Below, in pieces: positions 27,063 to 36,094 of a DNA stretch of 64,000 nt. This DNA comes from Caballeronia turbans. Lineage in GTDB: Bacteria > Pseudomonadota > Gammaproteobacteria > Burkholderiales > Burkholderiaceae. The notes below the pieces were generated by a model that saw nothing but the letters and a program-made list of their open reading frames with translations, was not told the DNA's origin and made no database searches. The translations under genes were made by a program, and so were the position numbers. The first letter of the stretch is position 1. Every line of letters begins with the position of its first letter. The stretch is from positions 124,001 through 188,000 of the forward strand of contig FCOD02000010.1 of the NCBI GenBank assembly GCA_001544655.2. Direction: 5' to 3'.

Positions 27063-27962
27063 ATGAATTTCAGATCCTTGCAGTGCTTCGTCATTCTTGC
27101 CGAGGAACTGAACTTCAGCCGCGCGGCCGAGCGCCTGCATATTGCGCAACCGGCACTGAGCCAGCAAATCCGGCTGCTGGAAGAGCGGCTCGGCACTCAG
27201 CTCGTCGATCGCGCCAGGCGGCCGCTGCGGCTTACCGAAGCGGGTCATTACCTCTGCACCGAAGCGCGTCAGATTCTGGGATCCTGGGAACAGGCGAGTC
27301 TCGGTGCGCAGGAAATCGGCATCGGGCGGCGCGGCTGGCTGTCGATCGGCTTCACGCGATCCGCGATGTACAGCATCCTGCCGCCCGCGCTGAAGGCGTT
27401 CCATCACTCGTATCCGGAAGTCGAACTCAAGCTGTTCGAGATGTTGACCGAGGAACAGACCGATGCGCTGCGTGATCTGCGCATTCACATCGGGATCGGG
27501 CGCCAGCCGCTCGACATCCCCGGCTGCACGTCTTATCCGCTGCTGCGCGAACATATCGTGGCCGTGCTCTCGCCAGATCATCCGCTGGCGAGGAAAAAGA
27601 AAGTGCGCATCGCCGAACTCGAAGATACCCCGCTGATCCTGTATCCCAAGCATCAGAATGCGCAGTTCAAGCGCACCGTGCAGTCGTTATATCGCGATGC
27701 AGGCGTGACGCCGTTCGTCGCGCATCAGGCGTACGAGATCCAGACCGCGATCGCGCTCGTCGCGGCGGGCCTCGGCGTGACCTTCGTCGGGGAGTCGGTT
27801 GCGCGGCACGGTCGCACGGACGTCGTGTTTCGTGCGCTCGCGGGCCCGGGCGCGACGCTATGGTCCACGCTCGCCGCAACCTTCCGCACCGACGACGACT
27901 CCGCTCATCTGCGCGCCTTTCTCCGCTGCCTTCCGGCACCTCTCAAAGACGCCGCACTATAA
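27063..27962 (+). CDS. LysR-type transcriptional regulator
   Basis: A 299-residue LysR regulator of the CatR/BenM-like style. The N-terminal HTH is NFSRAAERLHIAQPALSQQI at about 17-36. The effector domain has IGFTRSAMYSILPPALKAF. It lies between the divergent aminotransferase gene and the co-directional MFS-ligJ-ligK genes, so it may control either or both. Its stop codon falls inside a 7-bp inverted repeat, listed separately, that could be its operator for the downstream operon. Confidence 0.92.
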   Translation: MNFRSLQCFVILAEELNFSRAAERLHIAQPALSQQIRLLEERLGTQLVDRARRPLRLTEAGHYLCTEARQILGSWEQASLGAQEIGIGRRGWLSIGFTRSAMYSILPPALKAFHHSYPEVELKLFEMLTEEQTDALRDLRIHIGIGRQPLDIPGCTSYPLLREHIVAVLSPDHPLARKKKVRIAELEDTPLILYPKHQNAQFKRTVQSLYRDAGVTPFVAHQAYEIQTAIALVAAGLGVTFVGESVARHGRTDVVFRALAGPGATLWSTLAATFRTDDDSAHLRAFLRCLPAPLKDAAL

Positions 27963-27976
27963 GCAACGCCTTATAG
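27957..27976 (+). promoter_or_regulatory. Inverted repeat CTATAAG-N6-CTTATAG, candidate LysR operator
   Basis: Perfect 7-bp inverted repeat overlapping the lysR stop codon, 170 bases before the MFS transporter gene. Its AT-rich arms and spacing fit a LysR recognition half-site pair. No T-run follows, which argues against a terminator. Function is inferred. Confidence 0.4.
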
Positions 27977-28146
27977 AAGAATAAGGAACGCGTCTTGGAC
28001 GCGGGCAGCCACGCTTCTTATCATCGGCTCTAGTGATCTGGACCGGGACGCCCCTGCGCGCCCGGCCTGCGCACACAGACGGCGAAGGCCGTTTGTAAAG
28101 CAGGGCCGCAGAGCCCTCGCATTCTCGAAAGAAACGCGGAGACGGC

Positions 28147-29469
28147 ATGACCCCATTCAACGAAGCGGCAACCATGCGAAAGGTGTACGGGCGGCTCATG
28201 CCCCTGCTCTTCGCGATGATGTTCTTCAACTATCTCGACCGCATCAACATCGGCTTCGCGGCGCTCGACATGAATCGCGCGCTCGGCTTCTCGCCCGCCG
28301 TGTTCGGCTTCGCGGGCAGCATCTTTTTCGTCGGCTACATGGTGCTCGAAGTGCCGAGCAACCTGCTGCTGCATCGCGTGGGTGCGCGCCGCTGGATCGC
28401 CCGCATCCTGCTCACGTGGGGGGCGGTCGCGGCCGCCACGGCGTTCGTCTTCGACGACAAGAGCTTCTACGTGCTGCGCTTTCTGCTCGGCGTGATGGAA
28501 GCGGGCTTCCTGCCGGGCGTCGCGGTCTATCTGACGAAGTGGTTTCCGGTGCGCTACCGGGCGCGCGCCGTGGGCGGCTACATCATCGCGGGGTCGTTTT
28601 CCGCGGTGCTCGGCGGCCCGATCTCGACCGCGCTGATGACCTACGCGAACGGCATGCTGGGCTTGCAGGGATGGCAATGGATGTTCATCCTCGAAGGCAT
28701 CCCGGCGATGCTCCTCGGCCTGCTCACGCTGCGCATCATGACGGAGCGCCCGGCCGACGCCGACTGGCTCGCCGATGACGAAAAGCAATGGCTCGAAACG
28801 ACGCTCGCGGCCGAGCGCGAAGCCTTAGGCGGCAACACGCATTTTCCGCTGCTGCGCGTGGCGGGCGACATCCGCGTGTGGAGTCTCGCGTGTCTGTTCG
28901 GCTGCGCGCTGGTCGGCATCTACGGCCTCTTTCTGTGGCTGCCGCAGATCGTCAAGAGTCTCGGTCATCTGAGCAATATCGAAGTGGGCTTCCTTTCGGC
29001 GGCGCCGCCGCTCCTGGGCGTGCTGGGCACGTTCATCATCAGCCGCAGCTCGGACCGCACCGGCGACCGCAAGAAGCATCTCGCGTTTGTCTATGGCATG
29101 AGCGCCGTCGCGATCGCGGGCAGCGCGTATGCGCCGAATCCCGTCATCGCTTACGCGCTGCTGTGCGTGACGGGTCTCTTCATCTACGCGGGCAATCCGC
29201 TGTTCTGGAGCCTCGCTTCGTCGTTCAGGACCGGCGCGGCGGGCGCGGCGACGATCGCGCTCATCAATACCATCGCGCAGTTCGGCGGGCTCGTCGGGCC
29301 GTGGAGCATCGGCCTCGTGCGCAGCGCAACGGGAAACTTCAAGCTCGCCCTGCTGACGATTGCGGCGTTTCTCGTCATCGCGACGGTCATCGCGCTCGTG
29401 ATGCGCGTCAAGCCCGCCGACGACGAAGCCGACGCGCTGCCGTCAGCGGACCCCGCCGCGCGCACCTGA
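28147..29469 (+). CDS. MFS transporter, anion:cation symporter (ACS) family
   Basis: A 440-residue, 12-helix major facilitator. The first helix ends NYLDRINIGFAALDMN, diagnostic of the ACS family (phthalate, tartrate, glucarate and similar organic anions). The loop 2-3 signature LLLHRVGARRWIARI is present, as is a cytoplasmic SRSSDRTGDRKKH loop between helices 8 and 9. It is followed after 30 bases by ligJ and ligK, so it probably imports the carboxylic acid that these enzymes process, such as protocatechuate, gallate or 4-oxalomesaconate-like acids. Confidence 0.93.
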   Translation: MTPFNEAATMRKVYGRLMPLLFAMMFFNYLDRINIGFAALDMNRALGFSPAVFGFAGSIFFVGYMVLEVPSNLLLHRVGARRWIARILLTWGAVAAATAFVFDDKSFYVLRFLLGVMEAGFLPGVAVYLTKWFPVRYRARAVGGYIIAGSFSAVLGGPISTALMTYANGMLGLQGWQWMFILEGIPAMLLGLLTLRIMTERPADADWLADDEKQWLETTLAAEREALGGNTHFPLLRVAGDIRVWSLACLFGCALVGIYGLFLWLPQIVKSLGHLSNIEVGFLSAAPPLLGVLGTFIISRSSDRTGDRKKHLAFVYGMSAVAIAGSAYAPNPVIAYALLCVTGLFIYAGNPLFWSLASSFRTGAAGAATIALINTIAQFGGLVGPWSIGLVRSATGNFKLALLTIAAFLVIATVIALVMRVKPADDEADALPSADPAART

Positions 29470-29499
29470 ATCCCGCCCTCAACGATACGGAAGTCACGC

Positions 29500-30540
29500 A
29501 TGATCATCGATTGTCACGGCCACTACACGACCTCGCCGCCCCAGCACGAAGCGTGGCGCATGCAGCAGATCGCCGCGCTGAAGGACGGCGCCGCGCCGCC
29601 GCCGCGCCCCGCCATTTCCGACGATGAGATCCGCGAGAGCATCGAGGGCGGGCAGTTGCGCATTCAGCGCGAGCGCGGCACCGATCTCACGATCTTCTCG
29701 CCGCGCGCCGCCGGCATGGGCCATCACCTCGCCACCGCCGACGCCAACGCAGTCTGGTCGGCCGAATGCAACGACCTCGTGCATCGCGTGTGCGCGCTCT
29801 TTCCGCGCAACTTCGTCGGCGTCTGCCAGTTGCCCCAGGCGCCGGGCGTGGCGCCGGAGAACTGCATCGCCGAGTTGCGGCGCTGCGTCGAAGAACTCGG
29901 TTTCATCGGCTGCAATCTGAATCCGGATCCGTCGGGCGGCCACTGGTCCGGGCTGCCGCTCACCGACCGCTCGTGGTATCCGCTCTACGAAGCGATGGTC
30001 GAGCTCGACGTGCCCGCGATGATCCACGTTTCGTCGTCGTGCAATCCCAACTTCCATGCGACCGGCGCGCATTACATCAACGGCGACACCTCCGCGTTCA
30101 TGCAGTTGCTGCAGGCGGATCTGTTCGCCGATTTCCCGACGCTCAAGTTCATCATCCCGCACGGCGGCGGCGCGGTGCCTTATCACTGGGGACGTTATCG
30201 CGGGCTCGCGCAGGACATGAAGCGGCCGCTGCTCACCGAGTATCTGCTGAAGAATGTTTTCTTCGATACCTGCGTGTATCACCAGCCGGGCGCCGAACTG
30301 CTCGCGAAGGTGATCCCGGCGAAGAACATCCTGTTCGCATCGGAGACGATCGGCGCGGTGCAGGGCGTCGATCCCGAAACCGGCCATTACTTCGACGACA
30401 CGCGCCGCTATATCGACGCGATCGAATGGCTCAGCGACGCGGATCGCCAACTTATCTATGAGGACAACGCGCGCGCCGTCTACGGGCGCCTGTCCGCGCA
30501 ACTCGCACGACAACACTCGACTGAAGGAGCGACGACATGA
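29500..30540 (+). CDS. ligJ: 4-oxalomesaconate hydratase (amidohydrolase superfamily)
   Basis: A zinc-dependent hydratase of 346 residues that adds water to 4-oxalomesaconate to give 4-carboxy-4-hydroxy-2-oxoadipate, in the protocatechuate 4,5-cleavage and gallate pathways. The sequence follows the sphingomonad LigJ pattern closely from memory: MIIDCHGHYTT with metal-binding His6 and His8, NLNPDPSGGHW, PAMIHVSSSCN, FIIPHGGGAVPYHWGR and LFASETIGAV. Its stop overlaps the start of the aldolase gene (ATGA), and the transporter precedes it. No ring-cleavage dioxygenase (ligAB or galA) is in the window, so the upper pathway must lie elsewhere. Confidence 0.9.
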   Translation: MIIDCHGHYTTSPPQHEAWRMQQIAALKDGAAPPPRPAISDDEIRESIEGGQLRIQRERGTDLTIFSPRAAGMGHHLATADANAVWSAECNDLVHRVCALFPRNFVGVCQLPQAPGVAPENCIAELRRCVEELGFIGCNLNPDPSGGHWSGLPLTDRSWYPLYEAMVELDVPAMIHVSSSCNPNFHATGAHYINGDTSAFMQLLQADLFADFPTLKFIIPHGGGAVPYHWGRYRGLAQDMKRPLLTEYLLKNVFFDTCVYHQPGAELLAKVIPAKNILFASETIGAVQGVDPETGHYFDDTRRYIDAIEWLSDADRQLIYEDNARAVYGRLSAQLARQHSTEGATT

Positions 30541-31205
30541 ATCCGGCCGGATGGCGCGAATACGAATCCGCGCCCCAGGCGAGCGCCGCGACGCTCGCCG
30601 CCTTGCGCGAACTCGCGGTATCGCTTCTGAGCGACAACATGGCCCGCGTGAGCGGCACGACTGGCCTGCGGCCGTTTCATCGGCCGAAGCCGATGGCGGG
30701 AACCGCGGTCACCGTGCGCACGCGCGGCGGCGACAATCTCGCGATTCATCGCGCGTTCGACTATTGCCGTCCGGGCGACGTGCTCGTCATCGACGGCGCG
30801 GGAGAGCTCACGCAGGCGCTGATGGGCGACATCATGGCGAGCTTCGCCGAAAGCATCGGCGTGCAGGGCCTCGTGATCGACGGCGCGATCCGCGATGTCG
30901 GTGAGTTGAGTCAGCGCGATTTCCCGGTGTACGCGCGCGGCGTGACGCATCGCGGGCCGTACAAGCATGGACCGGGAGAGATCAACGTGCCGGTGACGGT
31001 CGGCGCAATGGTGGTGCATCCGGGCGATATCGTCGTCGGCGATGAAGACGGCGTTCTCGCCATCGCGCCGGCGGATGTCGAAGCGGTGATCGAGGGTGCG
31101 CGCAAGCAGGCGGCAAAGGAAGCGGCGGCGCTGAAGTCCATCGCGGAAGGCCGTTTCGATCGTTCGTGGGTCGCGCCTCAGCGCGATCGCATGATGAACG
31201 GTTGA
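30537..31205 (+). CDS. ligK: 4-carboxy-4-hydroxy-2-oxoadipate aldolase / oxaloacetate decarboxylase (RraA-like fold)
   Basis: A class II, metal-dependent HMG/CHA aldolase of 222 residues. It should split the LigJ product into pyruvate and oxaloacetate and decarboxylate the latter. The RraA-like fold shows GDVLVIDGAGE, the metal-binding VIDGAIRDVGEL (Arg119-Asp120), and the late GDIVVGDEDGVLAI strand typical of LigK/ProA/GalC-type enzymes rather than of the RNase E inhibitor RraA. The four-base overlap with ligJ supports consecutive steps. The symbol follows function; galC is an equivalent name. Confidence 0.87.
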   Translation: MNPAGWREYESAPQASAATLAALRELAVSLLSDNMARVSGTTGLRPFHRPKPMAGTAVTVRTRGGDNLAIHRAFDYCRPGDVLVIDGAGELTQALMGDIMASFAESIGVQGLVIDGAIRDVGELSQRDFPVYARGVTHRGPYKHGPGEINVPVTVGAMVVHPGDIVVGDEDGVLAIAPADVEAVIEGARKQAAKEAAALKSIAEGRFDRSWVAPQRDRMMNG

Positions 31206-31267
31206 CGGCTTGCTGAACCGTTGCGGATGCGCGCATGATGGCGCGTCCGCCTTCGACTACATCGCCC

Positions 31268-31660
31268 ATGCCCGACTATCTCGACTCCGCCGCACTGATC
31301 GCGCTCGCACGGCACGCGGATGCCGAGGCTCCCGGCGCTTGCACGTGCACGAAAACGCCGCTCGACGGCTGGCAATCGCAGCCGCTTTCCCTCGACGAAG
31401 CGCAGTTCCGCGAGATCGGCACGCTGGTTTCGGAGCACGATCCGGAGCCCACGTTTGCCGAATATCTGCCCGGCAAGATCAATTACTGGTCGGCCGATGC
31501 GCCCATTGCGCCACGCTATTTTCCGTATAACCGCTGCGGCGTGTGGGCATGTTCATCGTGTGGGCGACTTTATCTGCGCTACACGGAAGGTGGCGGCTAT
31601 TTCGTCGATCGCAGGATTCGTGCGGTGCGTTGGAATTTGATCGAAGACGTCTCGCTGTGA
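31268..31660 (+). CDS. Conserved hypothetical protein with paired Cys motifs
   Basis: A protein of about 130 residues starting MPDYLDSAALIALARHADA. It has two Cys pairs, CTC near residue 27 and CSSCGRLYLRY near residue 93, likely to hold zinc in a ribbon. Aromatic patches (PRYFPYNRCGVWAC, EGGGYFVDRRIRA) surround the second pair. I recall similar proteins in Burkholderia-group genomes but know no function. The start is uncertain; an in-frame ATG at 31235 also exists. Confidence 0.7.
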   Translation: MPDYLDSAALIALARHADAEAPGACTCTKTPLDGWQSQPLSLDEAQFREIGTLVSEHDPEPTFAEYLPGKINYWSADAPIAPRYFPYNRCGVWACSSCGRLYLRYTEGGGYFVDRRIRAVRWNLIEDVSL

Positions 31661-31732
31661 GCGTCGATTGCTTTTCGTCGAAAGTCGCGGGTCTCGTTAC
31701 ACGAGCAGAAGCGACCCAGACCGTAGCCGCTG

Positions 31733-31981
31733 TCAAATTGAATATCGATTCTGCGGGCCACGCACATATTTCTTTTTCGCGATTTCAAGCAGCGCTTCGC
31801 GAAACTCGTCGAATGCGACGAGATACGCCCGCTCGTCGGAACCCAGCGCGGGTTGAAAACTCTTGAGCGTTGCGCTGCCGACCTCGAACATGATTTCGCG
31901 CGATTCGTCATGGCCCCAGAAGAACACGCAATGCCGCGCGGCATCGTAGCTTCGGCTCGGATTCGGAAAATGGAGGGCCAT
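31733..31981 (-). CDS. DUF1488 family protein
   Basis: An 82-residue protein matching the DUF1488 pattern: HFPNPSRSYDAARHCVFFWG, then REIMFEVGSATL, then FDEFREALLEIAKKKYVRG. The family is short, cytoplasmic and of unknown function, and often duplicated in Burkholderia-group genomes. It lies just downstream of a 60-residue reading frame on the same strand, so the two may be co-transcribed. Confidence 0.8.
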   Translation of the reverse strand: MALHFPNPSRSYDAARHCVFFWGHDESREIMFEVGSATLKSFQPALGSDERAYLVAFDEFREALLEIAKKKYVRGPQNRYSI

Positions 31982-31990
31982 GATGAGTCT

Positions 31991-32173
31991 TTACGGCGTG
32001 GGCGGAAATCGCCACTTGCTGGCGGTGGAATCGATGAGCGAGTAGCTGATGCGCCTTTGATCCGCCCGGTTAGCGTCCTCAGTCCTGAGAAGAAGCAGCC
32101 GTGCCCGACGATCCCGGTTGTAAGCAGTCTCATCTGCCGCAGGCGGGATAGCTTTCTTGATATCTGATCGCAT
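31991..32173 (-). CDS. Small hypothetical basic protein
   Basis: A 60-residue frame starting MRSDIKKAIPPAADETAYNR. It is rich in Arg and Asp with no membrane segment or signal. The start at 32173 has AGAGG 6 bases upstream, and the gene ends 9 bases before the DUF1488 gene. Family not recognised; support comes from the ribosome site and the gene spacing only. Confidence 0.45.
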   Translation of the reverse strand: MRSDIKKAIPPAADETAYNRDRRARLLLLRTEDANRADQRRISYSLIDSTASKWRFPPTP

Positions 32174-32324
32174 GACTACCTCTGAAAGACCGGTCCACAT
32201 AGTGAGGGCGGTCTAATCACTATATACCCTTCCCGCCGCACGAACTCTCTTTATTACGCCATGTCATCGGGCGATCGAAGTTCTGGTCCGTAGCGGCCCG
32301 AATAGTCCTCGACCAACAACGCTC

Positions 32325-33671
32325 CTACGCGACAGCCGCCTGCCTCGCGTAACGCCCGTCCGGCACTCCAAGCCCCAGATGACTGCGCAACGTCTTGCCC
32401 TCATATGCGCGACGGAAAATGCCTCGCTGCTGAAGAATCGGCACGACACCCTCCGTAAAGGCTTCGAGACCATCGGGCAGAACGTCCGGCATCAGATTGA
32501 AGCCATCGGCGGCGCCGTTTTTGAACCAGTGCTCGATGTCATCGGCGACCTGCTCAGGCGTGCCTACGATCACGCGATGCCCGCCGCCGCCCGCCAGCGC
32601 ACGAATCAGCTCGCGCACTGTGTAGCCATGCGTGCGCGCCTGCGCGAGCGTCGCGTTGAAGAAGGTGTGATTGCCGTTGCCGCCGTTCGGCGGCGCCAGA
32701 TCGTCGGGCAAGCGCGCGTCGAGGGAAAGCGAATCGACTGGAACGCCGAGCGTCCCCGCAATCCGGTTCAGGCTGTATTGCAGCGGAATCAGATCGACGA
32801 GTTCATCGCGGCGGCGCAGCGCCTCGCTTTGCGTCGATCCGATGATCGTCGTCAGTCCCGCGAGCACTTTCACCGCGTTCGGGCCGCGTCCGTAACGCGC
32901 GGCGCGTGCGTTCAGGCCTTCGCGATAGGCACGCGATTCATCGAATGATTGAGATGCTGAAAACACCGCTTCCGCATGACGCGCGGCAAGTTCGCGCCCA
33001 TCGCCCGATGCGCCCGCTTGCACCAGCACCGGGTGACCCTGTGCGGAACGCGGCACATTCAGCGCGCCCCGGACATTGAAGAATCGCCCGCGATGATCCG
33101 CCGGATGCACCTTGTCGAGATCGACGAAACGGCCACTCGCCTTCTGCGCGACGAACGCATCATCCTCCCAGCTATTCCATAACGTCTTGACGAGCGTCGC
33201 GAACTCGTCCGCGCGTGCATAGCGTGTCGCGTGATCGGGCACCGCATCGAGACCGAAGTTGCGCGCAGACGGCAAGTCCGCCGTCGTGACGATGTTCCAG
33301 CCCGCGCGTCCCCCACTGATCAGATCGAGCGTCGCAAACCGGCGCGCGATGTTATAGGGCTCGTTGTAACTCGTCGATGCAGTCGCGATCAGCCCGATAT
33401 GCGTGGTCGCCGCCGCGACGCTCGTGAGCAGCAACGTCGGTTCGAGGGCCGTGATGGGACGCATGTCGAGTTGATCGGAGATCGCGGCGTTATCGGCAAG
33501 AAAAATTGCATCCAGACACGCGCGTTCGGCGATTTGCGCCAGGCGCACATAGTGATTCACGTCGAGAAAGACGTTCGGATCCGACGACGGCAAACGCCAG
33601 GCCGACGGCACGAATCCCGAATGAAGTGCGTTGATGTTCAGATGCAACTGGCGCGGGGCCTCGCCGCTCAT
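32325..33671 (-). CDS. Luciferase-like flavin monooxygenase (NtaA/SnaA/DszA family)
   Basis: A 448-residue FMNH2-dependent monooxygenase with the bacterial-luciferase TIM barrel. Family motifs include HLNINALHSGFVPSAWR, LDAIFLADNAA, RFATLDLISGGRAGWNIVTT, the substrate-side FFNVRGALNVPRSAQGHPVL and VQAGASGDGRELAARHAEAVF. This subfamily oxidises chelators, nitrilotriacetate and sulfur compounds, so it needs a separate flavin reductase, which is not in the window. The start at 33671 has GGAG 7 bases upstream. A DszC-like monooxygenase and a peptide-type ABC importer lie 3-10 kb further on the same strand and may be functionally linked. Confidence 0.9.
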   Translation of the reverse strand: MSGEAPRQLHLNINALHSGFVPSAWRLPSSDPNVFLDVNHYVRLAQIAERACLDAIFLADNAAISDQLDMRPITALEPTLLLTSVAAATTHIGLIATASTSYNEPYNIARRFATLDLISGGRAGWNIVTTADLPSARNFGLDAVPDHATRYARADEFATLVKTLWNSWEDDAFVAQKASGRFVDLDKVHPADHRGRFFNVRGALNVPRSAQGHPVLVQAGASGDGRELAARHAEAVFSASQSFDESRAYREGLNARAARYGRGPNAVKVLAGLTTIIGSTQSEALRRRDELVDLIPLQYSLNRIAGTLGVPVDSLSLDARLPDDLAPPNGGNGNHTFFNATLAQARTHGYTVRELIRALAGGGGHRVIVGTPEQVADDIEHWFKNGAADGFNLMPDVLPDGLEAFTEGVVPILQQRGIFRRAYEGKTLRSHLGLGVPDGRYARQAAVA

Positions 33672-33753
33672 GGAAAGCTCCAGGTGAAAAACACAACGTT
33701 TGATTCTGGAGCAGGAGGCCCTAGCGACGCCACGAACGATTTCGAGGAAGCAT

Positions 33754-33870
33754 ATGAACCGCAGCGCTAAACGGGGCACCGTCCGGGGGCGGCGCGCGAC
33801 CGAATTCAGCGATGCGGCACAGCCATTGCTGCGTAAGGAGCGTACTCGTCGCTTCCTGGCTACCGGTTAG
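33754..33870 (+). CDS. Possible 38-residue basic small protein
   Basis: A short frame, MNRSAKRGTVRGRRATEFSD with an Arg-rich tail ending RRFLATG, sits behind a good GAGGAAGC ribosome site in the 348-base gap between divergent genes. There is no family and no other support. Confidence 0.25.
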   Translation: MNRSAKRGTVRGRRATEFSDAAQPLLRKERTRRFLATG

Positions 33871-34019
33871 CGCGTTCGATGCGGCCCTCATACCGCGACG
33901 AAGCGCCTGGCGCCCGAGCCACCATTACCGCACCCTTACCACGGAGAAGACGACGATCGACTAAGTACACTGGGCAATCACGGCGCCTATTGCAGCTTAC
34001 GCGAGTCCAAGTCTGCACA

Positions 34020-34577
34020 ATGAACAACGCCGAATCGAACCCGTCTCAACCTCAGCAGAAAACGCAACAGGCCACGAGCCCCGGCACCACGCCGGCCACG
34101 GAGACCGCCCGCATCGATCCGCAAACGGCCGCCGCCGAACTCGATCCGGCATACGTACGGAAGACACCCGCGCCGCCTTCCGACGACCCGTCCCCGCTTC
34201 CCTCCATCGACGATAACCGGTCCACGGCATCGAGCGGCGATCCGGTCGTGCGCGCAAGCTCACGCATCGTCTCGACTGACAATGCGAACATGGAAGCCAC
34301 GGACGATACGGTCGATACCGATCGCAAGAATCTCGATGCGAAACGCGATCTGTCGCCGATGCATGACAACGTCGTTGGCTCGAACGCGACGCTCGATGAC
34401 AGCGTCGCGACGCCGGCGTTCGGGCTTGGTGGAATCGACAGCCGCTCGGACGGAAACCGGCCGTCGATCGCCTTGCGACCCGGATGGACGATGCGTCATG
34501 AAGGAACCATGCACTTGCCCACCAGCAACGGTGGCCGCACGGAGCACATCATCTTCATCGATCGGACTTCGAACTGA
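34020..34577 (+). CDS. Hypothetical low-complexity protein
   Basis: A 185-residue hydrophilic, probably disordered protein rich in Ser, Thr, Pro, Asp and Asn, with no signal peptide or membrane helix. Only the C-terminal part (IALRPGWTMRHEGTMHLPTS and TEHIIFIDRTSN) looks able to fold. The gene is followed after about 50 bases by the alpha/beta hydrolase gene, and a second small acidic protein follows that. The trio resembles stress-associated gene sets, which is inference. The start at 34020 lacks an obvious Shine-Dalgarno. Confidence 0.55.
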   Translation: MNNAESNPSQPQQKTQQATSPGTTPATETARIDPQTAAAELDPAYVRKTPAPPSDDPSPLPSIDDNRSTASSGDPVVRASSRIVSTDNANMEATDDTVDTDRKNLDAKRDLSPMHDNVVGSNATLDDSVATPAFGLGGIDSRSDGNRPSIALRPGWTMRHEGTMHLPTSNGGRTEHIIFIDRTSN

Positions 34578-34631
34578 TCGATTCTTTCCTTACCGATACT
34601 CATCCGCCATTTAACTCTCAGCGAGAAAGCC

Positions 34632-35663
34632 ATGCCCCGTCTCAGTGCCAAACCCGAAGCCTTGCCGCCCGCGTTAGGCGTGCTTGCCCTTGCGGCTGCC
34701 GCAGCAGCGGCTGCTGCTCTATGGAATCGCCATAAGGCCAAACAAGCCGAGCGAGCGAACCCGCCGATCGGCCGATTCGTCGAGATCGACGGCGTCCGCC
34801 TGCACTACACCGACACGGGTCACGGCCCGTGCGCGGTGGTACTGCACGGCAACACTGTGCCGCTACAGGACTTCGAAGCGAGCGGTGTGATCGACCGGCT
34901 GGCGGAAAATCATCGCGTGATTGCTTTCGATCGACCGGGTTTCGGGTATAGCGACCGTCCGCGCAATCGGATGTGGACGGCGCAGGCTCAGGCAGCGCTG
35001 CTGCAGCGCGCGCTGCTTGACCTCGGCATCGAGAAGCCGACCGTGATCGGACATTCATGGGGTACGCTGGTCGCGCTCGCGCTTGCCGTCGATTTTCCCG
35101 AGCAGGTGCGCGGCCTCGTGCTTATTTCGGGCTATTACTTTCCGTCCGCGCGTCTCGATGTGGCCATGACGGCGCCAGCCGCCGTGCCGGTGCTCGGCGA
35201 TGTCCTTCGATACACCGTTTCGCCCTTCATGGGCCGTTTAATGCTGAAGCAGACGGTAAAAGCGATGTTCGCACCGGCAACCATGCCCGATGATTTCTTC
35301 GACGCCATGCCTCGCGAGATGCTGTTGCGCCCGAGCGAGATTCGCGCGACATCGGAGGACGCGGCGTTCATGATTCCGGCGGCGGCGCGATTGCGTGCCC
35401 ACTATCCTTCGATCGACGTTCCCGTGCGTATCTTCGCGGGTGTCGGCGACAAGATCGTCGATCCGGAATCGCAGTCCGCGCGCTTGCACGGCGTCTTGCC
35501 GAACAGCACGCTCGAAGTCGAACTGGATGCCGGCCATATGGTGCATTACAAGATTGCGGGCTTGGTCTGTGCCTCGGTCGCTGACATTGAAACACAGACG
35601 GGGCGCGCCGTAACCGATGGCGCTTCCGACGCCGCGCACACGGACGCCATCGCGGTATCGTGA
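34632..35663 (+). CDS. Alpha/beta hydrolase with N-terminal membrane anchor
   Basis: A 343-residue hydrolase. A hydrophobic Ala-rich segment (about residues 16-34, LGVLALAAAAAAAAAL) anchors or exports it. The catalytic domain has the oxyanion-region VVLHGNTVPL, FDRPGFGYSDRP, nucleophile elbow GHSWGT with Ser about 142, and the catalytic His in DAGHMVHY. The pattern is that of epoxide hydrolase/haloperoxidase-like enzymes. The substrate cannot be inferred. It is followed by a small acidic protein gene. Confidence 0.88.
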   Translation: MPRLSAKPEALPPALGVLALAAAAAAAAALWNRHKAKQAERANPPIGRFVEIDGVRLHYTDTGHGPCAVVLHGNTVPLQDFEASGVIDRLAENHRVIAFDRPGFGYSDRPRNRMWTAQAQAALLQRALLDLGIEKPTVIGHSWGTLVALALAVDFPEQVRGLVLISGYYFPSARLDVAMTAPAAVPVLGDVLRYTVSPFMGRLMLKQTVKAMFAPATMPDDFFDAMPREMLLRPSEIRATSEDAAFMIPAAARLRAHYPSIDVPVRIFAGVGDKIVDPESQSARLHGVLPNSTLEVELDAGHMVHYKIAGLVCASVADIETQTGRAVTDGASDAAHTDAIAVS

Positions 35664-35730
35664 GCGATGCCTGAGCACAACCTGCCGGCACCCGCGTCGA
35701 CGGCGTGCCGGCCTGATTAAAGGAACGATC

Positions 35731-35952
35731 ATGACAGACGAACATACGCCCGATGTCGGCGAAGGCCGGAAGAAGTCTGGCGACGCCATCGAGGATGCCG
35801 ATATCCGCCAAAAGCTGGATGACGGCGATAGCGAGAAGATCGATGCGGTGCTCGAGGATCTCCGCGTGACGAAGCACGGCGACGACGCCGGAAAGCCGGA
35901 TACCGAAGGATCGAACTCGTCGAGCAAGAATCTCGACGATGAGAAATCCTGA
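35731..35952 (+). CDS. Small acidic hypothetical protein
   Basis: A 73-residue, highly charged protein (MTDEHTPDVGEGRKKSGDAI with a Ser-rich tail), probably disordered. The ATG has AGGAACG just upstream. It follows the alpha/beta hydrolase gene by 67 bases. Short acidic proteins of this kind are common near stress genes in the group. Function unknown. Confidence 0.55.
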   Translation: MTDEHTPDVGEGRKKSGDAIEDADIRQKLDDGDSEKIDAVLEDLRVTKHGDDAGKPDTEGSNSSSKNLDDEKS

Positions 35953-36094
35953 TGCAGCCGTTCGCAATGGCAGCGGCTGTCTGATGCTTGCCGATACCTC
36001 AGCAGACGGATTTGCTCGCTTTACGCGCGGCTCGGCGGTGACGCGCTGTTCGCAGCGCGAAGCTCGCTTCGCTGTCGCCGCACACTTCGGTACC

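Noticed and set aside
30537-31205. RNase E inhibitor RraA
   Set aside because: It shares the fold, but the ATGA overlap with ligJ and the aldolase-type metal motif make the oxoadipate aldolase role far more likely.
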